Positions 1 to 8,687 are shown, numbered from the stretch's first letter. The stretch is 64,000 bases of DNA from Streptomyces aidingensis (GCF_900112355.1 NZ_FOLM01000005.1:186001-250000); one strand, 5' to 3'. Notes: generated by a model not told the origin, from the sequence alone. Made by a program: numbers and translations.

Positions 1-1
1 T

Positions 2-271
2 GCGTCCGACCGGACCGAGCTGCCCCATGCGCTCGGTGTCCGGCGGCGCGACCTCTACGCCTACCACGGCCTGTACTTCCACCATGTGGAGTTCGGCGGG
101 GACCCGCGGGCCGCCGTCACCGCCGCCCGGCAGCGGGCGGACTTCCAGCAGCTCAGCGCGGACCTGGACGCGTACATCACCCCGTACCGGCCGGAGACCT
201 GGCGCAGCCCGCTGGACGCCATGGCCACCGGCTTCTACACCTGGACCGCGGAGCACGGAGAACTCGGGTGA
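2..271 (+). CDS. TcmI family type II polyketide cyclase, C-terminal fragment (cut by window edge)
   Basis: The reading frame is open from base 2 to a TGA at 269-271 and gives about 89 residues without a visible start, so the gene begins left of the window. Visible motifs are TELPHALGVRRR, YHGLYFHHVEF and ETWRSPLDAMATGFYTW. These match the C-terminal half of the TcmI/WhiE-VII cyclases, which are small ferredoxin-like-fold proteins that close later rings of aromatic polyketides. The family is about 105-110 residues, so roughly 20 residues are missing. In Streptomyces these genes sit in type II polyketide clusters. A cluster is therefore expected to the left, but it cannot be seen here. A hairpin at 275-314 follows. 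Confidence 0.85.
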   Translation, partial: ASDRTELPHALGVRRRDLYAYHGLYFHHVEFGGDPRAAVTAARQRADFQQLSADLDAYITPYRPETWRSPLDAMATGFYTWTAEHGELG

Positions 272-274
272 CCA

Positions 275-314
275 CCGGGCGGGGGCCGGCCGCGGGCGGC
301 CGGCCCCCGCCCGG
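275..314. terminator. Bidirectional hairpin terminator between cyclase and MMPL gene
   Basis: Perfect 17-bp inverted repeat (275-291 with 298-314) and a 6-base loop, in the 50-bp gap between two convergent genes. There is no T-run, which is usual for Streptomyces. Confidence 0.8.
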
Positions 315-321
315 GATCCCG

Positions 322-2565
322 TCACGGAAGCCGCGTCACCTCCTTGTGCCGCGGCCGGGCCCCGTCCGGCGGGCCGCCGGCACCGTCGGCCGGCCCGTCC
401 GGATCCGCCGCCGGGCGCTCCTCCCGCAGCGGCGAGGGCTCGACCCGCAGCAGCCTGGCCGCCCGGTCCGGCAGCCACCAGTTCCACTTGCCCATCATCG
501 CCACCGTGGCCGGCACCAGCAGCGACCGGATGACGGTCGCGTCCAGCAGGATGCCCAGCGCGATCCCGGAGGCGAAGATGGCCACGTCCAGCTCTCCGGT
601 GGCCGACATGGAGGCGAAGGAGAAGAACAGCACCAGCGCCGCACAGGTCACCAGCCGCCCGGTGCGGGCCACACCGGTCACCACGGCGTCATGGGTGTTG
701 CCGGAGCGGTCGTACTGCTCCCGCATCCGGGCCAGGATGAACACCTCGTAGTCCATGGACAGGCCGTACAGGAAGGCGAAGATGGTCACCGGGACGAAGG
801 TGCCGATGGCGCCGTCCGGCTGGATGCCCAGCAGGGCCTGGGTGCCCCAGCCCCACTGCCACAGGATCACCATCGCGCCGATCACCGCGCCCAGCGACAG
901 CAGGTTCAGCAGGATCGCCTTCAGCGGCAGCAGCAGCGACCGGAACGCGCGGGCCAGCATCACATAGGTGACCAGGGCCAGCAGCGCCAGCATCCACGGG
1001 AACGCGCCATAGGTGACCCGCAGATAGTCGATCTGCTGGGTGGCGTTGCCGCCGACCATGACCTCGTCCGGCACCGTGTCGATCACCCGCTCGATGGTGT
1101 CCCGGCCCGCGGCCGAGCCGCCCTCGTCCACCGGGACCACGGTGACCAGGGCCGAGCCGTCCTGCCGCCAGTCCTCGCCGTCCGGGGCGGCGACCGTGTG
1201 CACCCCGGGCAGCCCGCGCAGCTCGCCGGCCACCGCCTCCGGGTCGGTGCCCGGCGGCACATACACGTCGAACGAGGTGAGCACCCCGGACGGCACGCCG
1301 CCGTCCTGAAGCACGGTCAGCCCCTCCCGGCCGGGGCCCGACTCGGCGAGATTGCCGGAGACCGGCATGTTCAGGTTGACGCCCGTCGCGATCACCGTCA
1401 GCACCAGCAGCACCCCGCCGGCCAGCACGGCGGTCAGCGCCCGGAAGCGGACCACGCCGCGCGCCCACCGGGTCCACATCCGGCTCGCCGACGCCTCCCG
1501 GGCGTCCGGGTCCCGGCCCGCCAGCCGCTTCAGATCCAGCCGCCGGCCCGCCCGGGCCAGCACCAGCGGCAGCAGGGTCAGCGAGACCAGCGCGCTGGCC
1601 AGCGTCACCATGGTTCCGCCCACGCCCAGGCTGCGCAGCAGCGGAATGGGCAGCACCATCATCGTCACCAGACCGATGGCCACCGCGGCGCTGCTGAACA
1701 CGATGGCGTGCCCCGAGGTGGCCATGGCCCGGTGCACCGCCTCGTCGCCGGAGTGCCCGAGCGCCCGCTCCTCCCGCCAGCGGGCCACCAGGATGAGCGC
1801 GTAGTCGATGGCGATGCCCACCCCGAAGAGCGGCAGCATGATCAGGGTCGTCTCATGGACCTCGATCACCGCCGAGGCCACCAGCAGGCCCAGGAACGAG
1901 GCCGGGATCGCGACCAGCGCGATCAGCAGCGGCACCAGCGCCAGCGCGGACCGGAACACCCAGCCCATGACCACGATCGCGGCGGCAATGGTGATCAGCA
2001 GTTTGACCGGCACATTGAGGCCGCCGGCGTCCTCGCCGGTGGCCAGCGGATCGAGCCCGGTGACATACAGCTCCGCACCCGGCGGCAGATGCGGGGTCAT
2101 CACCTCGGTCAGCACGCCGTCCAGACCGGCGCCCTCGCCGAGCGCACTGCCCGGCAGCCCGCCCTGCTCCACCGGGCCGCCGTAGACCAGGCCGAAGACC
2201 GTGCGGCCGGCGTCGCCGACAAAGCCGCGGTCGCCGGTGTCCGGGTAGGACACCACCCGGCCGCCGGTCGCCTCGGCCGCCGCGGCGAACATCTCGCCGA
2301 CCGCCTCCCGCACGGCCGGGTCGTCGGCGGTGGCGCCCTCCGGCAGCCGCACCACCGGGAGGAAGGGCCGCTCGTAGCCGCCCGTTCCGTACCGTTCCCG
2401 GATCTCCTTGTTCGCCTCGTAGGACGCCATGCCGGGGTAGGCGTTCTGCTCGGAGACGTTCGGCACCAGCAGCGCCGCCGCCCCGCCGCCGGCCAGCAGG
2501 AGCACCACTGTCAACAGGCCCACCAGCCGGGAGCGGGCCAGCACAAGCTGCGAGATTCGTTTCAT
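322..2565 (-). CDS. MMPL/RND family membrane transporter
   Basis: This 747-residue integral membrane protein of the MMPL (RND superfamily) group probably exports lipids or hydrophobic small molecules using the proton gradient. It has an N-terminal membrane segment (about residues 12-32), a large extracytoplasmic domain, a block of five to six helices, a second extracytoplasmic domain and a second helix block. The paired Asp-Tyr motifs of the family are present as GVGIAIDYALILVARWREE and YGLSMDYEVFILARMREQY. The frame is open up to 2694, but the start at 2565 (MKRISQLVLARSR) gives the canonical N-terminus and leaves a 110-bp divergent promoter region to the response regulator. That arrangement suggests control by the two-component system. 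The substrate is unknown; the polyketide cluster inferred next door makes self-resistance one possibility. Confidence 0.88.
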   Translation of the reverse strand: MKRISQLVLARSRLVGLLTVVLLLAGGGAAALLVPNVSEQNAYPGMASYEANKEIRERYGTGGYERPFLPVVRLPEGATADDPAVREAVGEMFAAAAEATGGRVVSYPDTGDRGFVGDAGRTVFGLVYGGPVEQGGLPGSALGEGAGLDGVLTEVMTPHLPPGAELYVTGLDPLATGEDAGGLNVPVKLLITIAAAIVVMGWVFRSALALVPLLIALVAIPASFLGLLVASAVIEVHETTLIMLPLFGVGIAIDYALILVARWREERALGHSGDEAVHRAMATSGHAIVFSSAAVAIGLVTMMVLPIPLLRSLGVGGTMVTLASALVSLTLLPLVLARAGRRLDLKRLAGRDPDAREASASRMWTRWARGVVRFRALTAVLAGGVLLVLTVIATGVNLNMPVSGNLAESGPGREGLTVLQDGGVPSGVLTSFDVYVPPGTDPEAVAGELRGLPGVHTVAAPDGEDWRQDGSALVTVVPVDEGGSAAGRDTIERVIDTVPDEVMVGGNATQQIDYLRVTYGAFPWMLALLALVTYVMLARAFRSLLLPLKAILLNLLSLGAVIGAMVILWQWGWGTQALLGIQPDGAIGTFVPVTIFAFLYGLSMDYEVFILARMREQYDRSGNTHDAVVTGVARTGRLVTCAALVLFFSFASMSATGELDVAIFASGIALGILLDATVIRSLLVPATVAMMGKWNWWLPDRAARLLRVEPSPLREERPAADPDGPADGAGGPPDGARPRHKEVTRLP

Positions 2566-2675
2566 GCTCCCATGCCAGCAGCGCGTTCTTGGACGGCTCT
2601 GTGCCTGTTCTGTGAGTTCTCGGTGAGTCGCGGCGGGGCGCCCATGCGGCCCCGGCCGGAGGGAAGACTGAGGCG

Positions 2676-3401
2676 GTGACCTCTGCTGTGACACGGATAC
2701 TGGTGGTGGACGATGAGGCCTATCTGGCCGAGCTGGTCGCTACGGCCCTGCGGTACGAGGGCTTCGAGACGGCCGTCGCCCATGACGGCGCCGGGACCGA
2801 GGCCCAGGTGGCGGCCTTCGCACCGCATCTGATCGTGCTCGATGTGATGCTGCCGGACGGCTCGGGCATCGATGTGTGCCGGCGGCTGCGGGCCAACGGC
2901 CTGCGGGCACCGGTGATCTTCCTGACCGCCCGGGATGCCACCGAGGACAAGGTGGCCGGGCTGACCGTGGGCGGTGACGACTATGTCACCAAGCCGTTCA
3001 GCCTGGAGGAACTGGTGGCCCGGGTGCGCGCGGTGCTGCGGCGCAGCGGCACCGGGGCGCCCGGCGCCACCCTGGGCTTCGCGGATCTGGAGATCGACGA
3101 GGACGCGCACGAGGTGCGCCGCCGGGGCCGGCCCATCGCCCTCAGCCCCACCGAGTACAAGCTGCTGCGCTATCTGGTGGTCAACGCCCGCAAGGTGCTG
3201 ACCAAGCGGCAGATCCTGGACCATGTGTGGGAGTACGACTTCAACGGCAACGACGGCGTGGTGCAGACCTATATCTCCTATCTGCGCCGCAAGGTCGACG
3301 CCTTTGACCCGCCGCTGATCCACACCGTCCCCCGGGTGGGCTATGTGCTGCGGACCCCGGACCGGCCGGACGGCCCCCCGGGGACCGGGAAGGCCCGCTG
3401 A
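2676..3401 (+). CDS. OmpR/PhoB-family response regulator
   Basis: This 241-residue DNA-binding response regulator has a receiver domain at about 1-120 and a winged-helix OmpR/PhoB domain at about 135-230. The acidic pocket (D12, D13), the phospho-acceptor D56 in VLDVMLPDGSG, T84 and K106 are all present, so it should be phosphorylatable. The start is GTG at 2676, with GGAGGG about 12 bases upstream. Its TGA shares one base with the ATG of the kinase (TGATG at 3399-3403), which indicates translational coupling. It is transcribed divergently from the MMPL transporter, a likely target. Confidence 0.93.
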   Translation: MTSAVTRILVVDDEAYLAELVATALRYEGFETAVAHDGAGTEAQVAAFAPHLIVLDVMLPDGSGIDVCRRLRANGLRAPVIFLTARDATEDKVAGLTVGGDDYVTKPFSLEELVARVRAVLRRSGTGAPGATLGFADLEIDEDAHEVRRRGRPIALSPTEYKLLRYLVVNARKVLTKRQILDHVWEYDFNGNDGVVQTYISYLRRKVDAFDPPLIHTVPRVGYVLRTPDRPDGPPGTGKAR

Positions 3402-4969
3402 TGTCGCTGCGCACCCGGCTCGTGCTGACCGTGCTGAGCCTGCTGGTGACCGGACTCGGCGTCGCGCTCGGCGGCACCTACGGCGCCATCCAGGACTGGA
3501 CCGGCGACCGCAACGACGACGTGCTCGCCGATGCCGGGCAGGCCCTGGAGGAGTCCCTGCGGGCCCGGGGGGAGCAGCCGCGGATCGTCCTCGCGGAGCG
3601 GCCCGGTGATGTGGCCGAGCTGTGGAGCAGCGCCGCCGCCACCGCCGACCTGCCGTCCTTCTTCCAGATCCGCGGCCCGGACGGGGGAGTGGCGCAGACC
3701 GTCTCCTACGGGCCGCGCCCGGCCCTGCCCGAGCCGCTGCCGGAGGGAATGCTGCCGGACGCCGGGGACGGCCCGGACGCCGAGCGCTTCAGCACCGCCC
3801 GCACCGCCGTGCCGGGCGGCGGCACCAGCGAGGACGGCTGGCTGGTGCGGACCTCCGTGCTGGGCGGCGGCCACGTCCTGGTGGTGGCGATGAAGACCGG
3901 CGCCTCCGACGAACTCGCCGGGCGGACCCTGCGCGCGGCCTCCACCTCGGCGGCCGTGGTGCTGCTGGCCGTCGCCGCGTTCTCGCTGCGTGCCGTCCGG
4001 CGCGGGCTGCGCCCGCTGGAGGACATCGCCGCGGCGGCCGGAGCGATCGGCTCCGGCGATCTGACCCGCCGGGTGCGGCATGCCGGCACCCGCACCGAGG
4101 TGGGACGGCTGGGCACCGCGCTCAACGCCATGCTCGGCCAGATCGAGTCCGCCTTCCGGGCCCGGCAGGCCAGCGAGGACCGGCTCCGGCGCTTTGTCGC
4201 GGACGCCTCGCACGAGCTGCGCACCCCGCTGGCGGCCATCCGCGGCTATGCCGAGCTGTTCCGGCGCGGCGCGGCCACCCGCCCCGACGACCTGGCCACG
4301 GCCATGCACCGGATCGAGTCGGAGGCGACCCGGATGAGCCAGCTGGTCGACGAACTGCTGCTGCTGGCCCGGCTGGACCAGGGCCGGCCGCTGGAGCGGG
4401 AACCGGTCAACCTCACCGCGCTGGCGGTCGACGCGGTCCGCGACGCCCGCGCCGCCGGCCCGGACCGTCCGCTCACCCTGGTGCGGGACGGGCGCGGAGA
4501 GCGGGCGGAGGGAACGGACCGGCAGGACCGGCAGGACCGGGGGGACCGGGGGGACCGTGCGGACACCGCCGCGGTGCGGGTGACGGGCGACGCGGACCGG
4601 CTGCGGCAGGTGCTGGCCAATCTGCTGGCCAATGTGCGCCGGCACACCCCCGCCGGTACCCCCGCGGAACTGCGGGTCGGCGTGCGGGACGGCATGGCGC
4701 TGCTGGAGGTCGCCGACCGCGGTCCCGGCATCGACCCGGAGAAGCGCGAGCGGGTCTTCGAGCGCTTCTTCCGGGCCGACCCCGGGCGCTCCCGCGACCA
4801 GGGCGGCGCGGGGCTCGGGCTGTCCATCGTGGCGGCGGTGGTGCAGGCCCACGACGGCGAGTGCGGGGTCCGCGCCACCCCGGGCGGCGGCGCCACCTTC
4901 TGGGTCCGGCTCCCGCTCCTGGAGCCGGACCCCGGCAGCATGCCCGGGCCGGCTCCGGCCGATCCCTGA
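3401..4969 (+). CDS. Sensor histidine kinase, HAMP-HisKA-HATPase
   Basis: This 522-residue sensor kinase is the partner of the preceding response regulator. Transmembrane segments lie at about 8-28 and 178-200 and flank an extracytoplasmic sensor region. A HAMP domain (about 200-255), a HisKA domain with H271 in DASHELRTPLAAIRGY, and a HATPase with DRGPGID and GAGLGLSIV follow. Between HisKA and the ATPase, about residues 374-388 are five 9-bp tandem units (4520-4564) that encode an RQD/RGD/RAD repeat. This is probably a flexible loop created by slippage. The sensor domain gives no clue to the ligand. Confidence 0.93.
   Translation: MSLRTRLVLTVLSLLVTGLGVALGGTYGAIQDWTGDRNDDVLADAGQALEESLRARGEQPRIVLAERPGDVAELWSSAAATADLPSFFQIRGPDGGVAQTVSYGPRPALPEPLPEGMLPDAGDGPDAERFSTARTAVPGGGTSEDGWLVRTSVLGGGHVLVVAMKTGASDELAGRTLRAASTSAAVVLLAVAAFSLRAVRRGLRPLEDIAAAAGAIGSGDLTRRVRHAGTRTEVGRLGTALNAMLGQIESAFRARQASEDRLRRFVADASHELRTPLAAIRGYAELFRRGAATRPDDLATAMHRIESEATRMSQLVDELLLLARLDQGRPLEREPVNLTALAVDAVRDARAAGPDRPLTLVRDGRGERAEGTDRQDRQDRGDRGDRADTAAVRVTGDADRLRQVLANLLANVRRHTPAGTPAELRVGVRDGMALLEVADRGPGIDPEKRERVFERFFRADPGRSRDQGGAGLGLSIVAAVVQAHDGECGVRATPGGGATFWVRLPLLEPDPGSMPGPAPADP
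4520..4564 (+). repeat. 9-bp tandem repeat (5 units) inside histidine kinase
   Basis: The units are CGGCAGGAC x2, CGGGGGGAC x2 and CGTGCGGAC. The 9-bp length keeps the frame and encodes RQD-RQD-RGD-RGD-RAD. Confidence 0.85.
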
Positions 4970-5167
4970 GCCCCGCCCCCGGCCGCGCGATGGGACGGGA
5001 CGCGACGCGCGGGCCGGGCACGGCCGCACCCGCGGAGGCGGCGGGCCGCGCCGCACCCAGGGGCCGGTGGCGGATGCCACCGGGCCGCGTCGGCCGATGG
5101 GGTGCCGTGCGAGGGGGGCCCGGTGTCGGTGCGCGGGGTGGAATGGCGGCCGTGAGATCAGTAAGTC

Positions 5168-6058
5168 ATGCGATCGGATACATCCGACAAATCACCTGAG
5201 CGTCGGTTCCGTCCCGGGCGCCGCACCCTTATCGCCGGTGCCGTCTGCGCCGGGACGGTGGGCCTGCACCGGCTGCTCGCGCATGAGCCGGCGGGCTCGT
5301 CGGCCGCACCGGCGGGGGCCGCACCGGCCCCCGGGCCGCCCGCCGCACCGGGCGGCGGGCTGGGCGCGCAGAGCTACCGGCTGCGGCCCTTTGCCGCGCC
5401 GGGCGCGCGATCGCCGCGGCTCGGGGAATCGGTGCGGCGGCAGAACGTGCCGGTGCGCGAGGCCGCCGCCGTGACCCTGCCGGTCAAGGGCGACAAAATC
5501 GCGCTGACCCTGGACGACGGGCCGCACCCCGAGTACACCCCCGAGGTGCTGAAGGTGCTGCGCACCCACCGGGTGCGGGCCACGTTCTTCCTGATCGGGG
5601 AGAACGCCGAATGGAACCGGGACCTGGTACGGGCCATCGCCGCCGACGGTCATCTGATCGCCAACCACTCCTGGAGCCACCCCCGGCTGGACACCCTCTC
5701 CCGCAAGAGGGTGCGCAGCGAGCTGGGCACCACCTCGGAACTGCTGGAGCGGCTCCTCGGCGGGGCGCCGGGCTGGGCCCGCGCCCCGTACGGCGCCTGG
5801 GACAAGGCGTCGCTGGAGGTCTGCGCGGAGCTGGGAATGGAACCGCTGGGATGGTCGGTGGACACCAACGACTGGGCCCGGCCGGGCAGCGAGGAGATCT
5901 CCGAGGCCGTGCTGGAGGGCGCCCACTCCGGCGGGGTGGTGCTGGCACACGACGGGGGCGGCGACCGGTCGCAGACCGTCGCCGCCCTCCGGCACTGTCT
6001 GCCGCGGCTGATCGACCGCGGCTGGTCCTTCGTGCTGCCCGCGCCGGGGCCGGTCTGA
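5168..6058 (+). CDS. Secreted polysaccharide deacetylase (NodB fold)
   Basis: This 296-residue carbohydrate esterase family 4 protein removes N-acetyl (or O-acetyl) groups from peptidoglycan, chitin or related polymers outside the cell. The N-terminus has a basic stretch with RRTLIAGAVCAGTV, a signal peptide that may use the Tat route, followed by an Ala/Pro/Gly-rich linker to about residue 70. All NodB motifs are present: TLDDGP (D116, D117), the metal ligands H167 and H171 in NHSWSH, RAPYG, DTNDW, and LAHDGGG near the C-terminus. The ATG at 5168 has only a weak ribosome site. The gene stands alone after the two-component system, separated by 198 bp in which nothing was recognised. The true substrate is not evident. 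Confidence 0.9.
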   Translation: MRSDTSDKSPERRFRPGRRTLIAGAVCAGTVGLHRLLAHEPAGSSAAPAGAAPAPGPPAAPGGGLGAQSYRLRPFAAPGARSPRLGESVRRQNVPVREAAAVTLPVKGDKIALTLDDGPHPEYTPEVLKVLRTHRVRATFFLIGENAEWNRDLVRAIAADGHLIANHSWSHPRLDTLSRKRVRSELGTTSELLERLLGGAPGWARAPYGAWDKASLEVCAELGMEPLGWSVDTNDWARPGSEEISEAVLEGAHSGGVVLAHDGGGDRSQTVAALRHCLPRLIDRGWSFVLPAPGPV

Positions 6059-6124
6059 ACGGCCGCCCGGTCGCGGTCCGGGCGCGGCCCGGTGCGGCCC
6101 GGGCGCGCGGGCAGCCAACCCCGG

Positions 6125-6514
6125 CTAGGCCCGGGGCTTGCGTCCCAGGGCCGCCACCACCTCCTGCACATTGACGAAGGCCCGGTCCTCCGGCAGCGCG
6201 GCGAGGGACTGCACCAGCTCCTCCGGGGCCTGCTCGGCCCGCAGGGTCTCCATCAGATGGCCCCGGTCGGCCGGGAACTCGGTCCGGCGCAGATGCCTGG
6301 CCAGCTCGAAACGGAAGGACTCGTCCTCGTTCTCCCGGTCCATCAGGTCCTGCCTTCCCCGCAGCGCCAGCGGAGGATCGTCGTCGGCGTCCGGTTCCGG
6401 ACGCCGCCACTCCTCCACCCGGCTGGCCCGCTCGCCGCGCAGCATGCCCATGAGCTCGTGCTTCATCTCGTCGTCGAGGTGGACGTTGTAGCGGTCGCTA
6501 CCCCGTTGTGGCAT
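6125..6514 (-). CDS. DUF2795 domain-containing protein
   Basis: This small 129-residue acidic protein ends in a DUF2795 domain (about 75-120, with HLMETLRAEQAPEELVQSLAALP). The family is common in actinobacteria and has no firm function. The ATG at 6514 is preceded by AAGGAG at good spacing; a longer open frame upstream has no signal. The first 17 bases overlap the end of the upstream baeRF gene, so the two are translationally coupled and probably work together. Confidence 0.85.
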   Translation of the reverse strand: MPQRGSDRYNVHLDDEMKHELMGMLRGERASRVEEWRRPEPDADDDPPLALRGRQDLMDRENEDESFRFELARHLRRTEFPADRGHLMETLRAEQAPEELVQSLAALPEDRAFVNVQEVVAALGRKPRA

Positions 6515-7670
6515 GGCCGGCTCCTTCCGTTTCCTGGTCGTAGGCCCAGCGCAGCAGCGCGCCCAGCCCGCCGGCCGGCCCGTCCCCCGCACCGGTCTCC
6601 GGCAGCCGCACCGGCACCACTTCGGCGTCGGTGGTCACCGCCGAGCGCAGCAGCGCGTCGTCGGCACGTGCCATGCGCGGGTCGTCGTCGCCCAGATAGG
6701 CGATCTCCGAGCGCCGCATGCCGAGCTGGTCCGGATCCCGCCCGATCCACACCTCGCGATGCAGATCCGTACCGTCCGGACTGACCAGCAGCGCGTCGAT
6801 ACGGTGCTCGCGGGCCGCCTCGACCAGCGCGGGAACGCCCTCGGCGGCCCCCAGCCGGCCCTGGCCGTCGGGGTGGCGCCCGGCGTGGAAGCGGTCCAGT
6901 ACCTCCCGGGCGCGGCGCTCGGCGTAGTCGGCCCGGGCGTCCTCGACCACCTGTGCCAGCCGCTCCCGGCGGGCGCCCGGCGCGCGTCCGCCGAACTCGG
7001 TCTCCACCGCCTGCTCCCGCAGATGCGCGGGCAGCCGGCCGTGCACCGCCCGCCGCTCCCGGGGGTCGCCGGCCAGCACCAGCACCGGGGCCCCGGTGCG
7101 CCGGCGGGCCTCGGTCAGCGCCTCGGCGATCACGCCCGCGTTGTGGTCCCAGGTGTCCTCCACCGACTGCTGCCAGTGGCGCTCGGACCAGTCGGCGGCG
7201 GAGGTGCGGTGCAGCGGGTGCTGCTCGCCGCTGACCTCCCCGGCCGGCCGGATGCCGAGCGGTCCCCACTCCTCGAAGTCGGCTCCCCGGCGGTCGATGT
7301 ACGCCACCAGGCAGGCCGGCCGGGTGCCGGTCAGTTCCAGCAGCGGCTCCACATGGGGCAGCGCGGACCACCACGCCTGGGCGGCGCTGGCCGGCGGGGC
7401 CTCCAGAGGGGCGTCCAGCACCACCTCGCCGTGCGAGGCGAACAGCGCGTGCCCGGCCGGCGCGGTGGCGCGCTTCAGGCCCAGCAGGCCGTTGTGCAGG
7501 GCCTCGCAGGTCGGGCGGTCGGCGCCGTCCCGGGCGAGCTGGTCGACCGCCTCCTGGGCCGCCAGTTCGTGCCGGGTCAGGGCGTCCTGGGTGGTGAGCG
7601 CGGTGTCGAAGTACACCGAAGCCCATGGCCCGGGGCGTTCGAAGAGCGGGTTGAGGAATCCGAGCTTCAT
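6498..7670 (-). CDS. Bacterial archaeo-eukaryotic release factor family 2 (baeRF2; Rv2629-like)
   Basis: This 390-residue cytosolic protein resembles the Rv2629/baeRF_family2 group, relatives of the eRF1/Pelota middle and C-terminal domains, which are proposed to act on stalled ribosomes or peptidyl-tRNA. Recognisable parts are the N-terminal MKLGFLNPLFERPGPWASVYFDTA, the central WGPLGIRPAGE with LVLAGDPRERRAVHGRLP, and the C-terminal IDALLVSPDG and TDAEVVPVRLP segments. The family start is at 7670, preceded by GGAGG; the frame runs on to 7928 without family-like residues. The gene is the first of a two-gene unit with DUF2795. A sigma-B-type promoter lies 38 bases upstream, which fits a stress role, as reported for Rv2629 in mycobacterial dormancy. 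Activity is not proven. Confidence 0.82.
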   Translation of the reverse strand: MKLGFLNPLFERPGPWASVYFDTALTTQDALTRHELAAQEAVDQLARDGADRPTCEALHNGLLGLKRATAPAGHALFASHGEVVLDAPLEAPPASAAQAWWSALPHVEPLLELTGTRPACLVAYIDRRGADFEEWGPLGIRPAGEVSGEQHPLHRTSAADWSERHWQQSVEDTWDHNAGVIAEALTEARRRTGAPVLVLAGDPRERRAVHGRLPAHLREQAVETEFGGRAPGARRERLAQVVEDARADYAERRAREVLDRFHAGRHPDGQGRLGAAEGVPALVEAAREHRIDALLVSPDGTDLHREVWIGRDPDQLGMRRSEIAYLGDDDPRMARADDALLRSAVTTDAEVVPVRLPETGAGDGPAGGLGALLRWAYDQETEGAGHATTG

Positions 7671-8048
7671 GGCTCCCTCCTCGTCTGCGGCCTGGTGAAC
7701 GGGCCGGGTACCCCTCGCGCCGCTGACCACACCGGATGCCGGTGCGGCCGGGCGTTTGCCGGTTCCCGCGGCGGGGACCCGGGTGAAGGCCGAGTGAACG
7801 GCCGTTGCGTGAGGGACACAGGACCTCCGGGACCGGGGCGGGAGATCTCCCGGAACCCGGCCCCGGAGGCTTCCCGCAACCGCTCGGATCACGGCGTACC
7901 GGCCATGGGCGCCCCCGCCCCGGGCCACCTGTGCGCGAGCGATCCGAAAATTCGCACCAATAGGGCAACAAGAGCAGAATTAATGGGGGATTCGTGACGT
8001 CCCGGCGCAGACACGTCGGCGCGGGTCCTCGGAAAGGGGCGAGTGACG
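7671..8048. other. Divergent intergenic region, baeRF2 / SPW protein
   Basis: No gene is supported in these 378 bp. The left part carries the sigma-B-type promoter for baeRF2. The right part (about 7945-7995) is unusually A-rich for this genome and probably holds the promoter of the SPW gene, but no consensus could be assigned. Confidence 0.5.
7708..7732 (-). promoter_or_regulatory. Sigma-B-type promoter for the baeRF2-DUF2795 unit
   Basis: Read on the minus strand the sequence is GTGT, 15 bases, GGGTAC. This fits the Streptomyces SigB-family consensus GNNT-N14-16-GGGTAC/T exactly. Transcription would begin near 7701, about 30 bases before the start codon. Confidence 0.6.
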
Positions 8049-8498
8049 ATGGCGGATGTCACGCACCGGCGGGCGGATCTCGCCGGTCACCCGGACATCT
8101 ACGAGATGCGCAATCGGTACGAGCGCGTGCTGCACGGGCGCGATGTCGTGCTGGTGGACGCACCGGTCTTTCTCGCCGGGCTCTACTGCGCGATCTCGCC
8201 CTGGGTCGTCAACAACTTCGCGACCGCCCAGCCGAACCTGGTCGTCCACAACCTGATCGTCGGTGTCGCGCTGGGCCTGATCGCACTCGGGTTCACGCTC
8301 ACACCGGAGCGCGTCTACGGCATGAGCTGGGCGCTCTGCGCGATCGGCGCCTGGATGTTCGCCACGCCGTGGTGGGTCGGATCCTTCCCCGACGCGGGCA
8401 TCATCTGGAACCAGTTCCTGATCGGTGGTGTGGTCTTCGTCCTTGGCGTGGCCGCCATCGCCCAGTCGATGGCGGTGCGCAGGCGCCAGGAGGCATGA
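8049..8498 (+). CDS. SPW repeat membrane protein
   Basis: This 149-residue protein has four predicted helices arranged as two SPW repeats, with ISPWVVNN (about 56-63) and ATPWWVG (about 111-117) at equivalent places. The family is a small actinobacterial and proteobacterial membrane group of unknown function. The ATG at 8049 sits nine bases after AAAGGGG; a GTG six bases earlier is possible but too close to that site. It is divergent from the baeRF2 stress cassette, so shared stress control is plausible. It ends before a strong hairpin at 8644. Confidence 0.82.
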   Translation: MADVTHRRADLAGHPDIYEMRNRYERVLHGRDVVLVDAPVFLAGLYCAISPWVVNNFATAQPNLVVHNLIVGVALGLIALGFTLTPERVYGMSWALCAIGAWMFATPWWVGSFPDAGIIWNQFLIGGVVFVLGVAAIAQSMAVRRRQEA

Positions 8499-8532
8499 GC
8501 GCGGCCTCCGGCCGCCGGTTCCGCGTCAATCC

Positions 8533-8588
8533 GAGTCAGATCCGAGTCACCAGAGTCACTCAGGGTCACTCCGGCTCGGAGAGAGTCA
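8533..8588 (+). repeat. Helically phased GAGTCA/GGGTCA direct repeats
   Basis: GAGTCA occurs at 8533, 8544, 8553 and 8583, and GGGTCA at 8563. The steps are 11, 9, 10 and 20 bases, so all lie on one face of the helix. One unit resembles a PhoP-type direct repeat (GGTCACTCCGG), but the spacing is not the strict 11. Confidence 0.5.
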
Positions 8589-8643
8589 GAGAGGTGAATG
8601 CCGATCTGTCGACCTGTCGATCTGCCGACCTACGCCGGCATCC

Positions 8644-8675
8644 GCGCCCCCGGCCGTCAGCCGGGGGCGCTTTTT
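8644..8675 (+). terminator. Intrinsic terminator with T-run
   Basis: Perfect 11-bp stem GCGCCCCCGGC / GCCGGGGGCGC with loop CGTCA, followed by TTTTT. This is the most classical Rho-independent terminator in the window and probably ends the SPW transcript. Confidence 0.9.
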
Positions 8676-8687
8676 GTCCGCCTTCGC

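Noticed and set aside
268..2679. Long plus-strand open frame opposite the MMPL gene
   Set aside because: It is Gln/His/Arg/Gly-rich antisense shadow of a clear transporter, with no domain or ribosome site.
8564..8574. True PhoP box in the repeat region
   Set aside because: One unit fits, but the neighbours are spaced 9-10 bases instead of 11, so the site is only PhoP-like.
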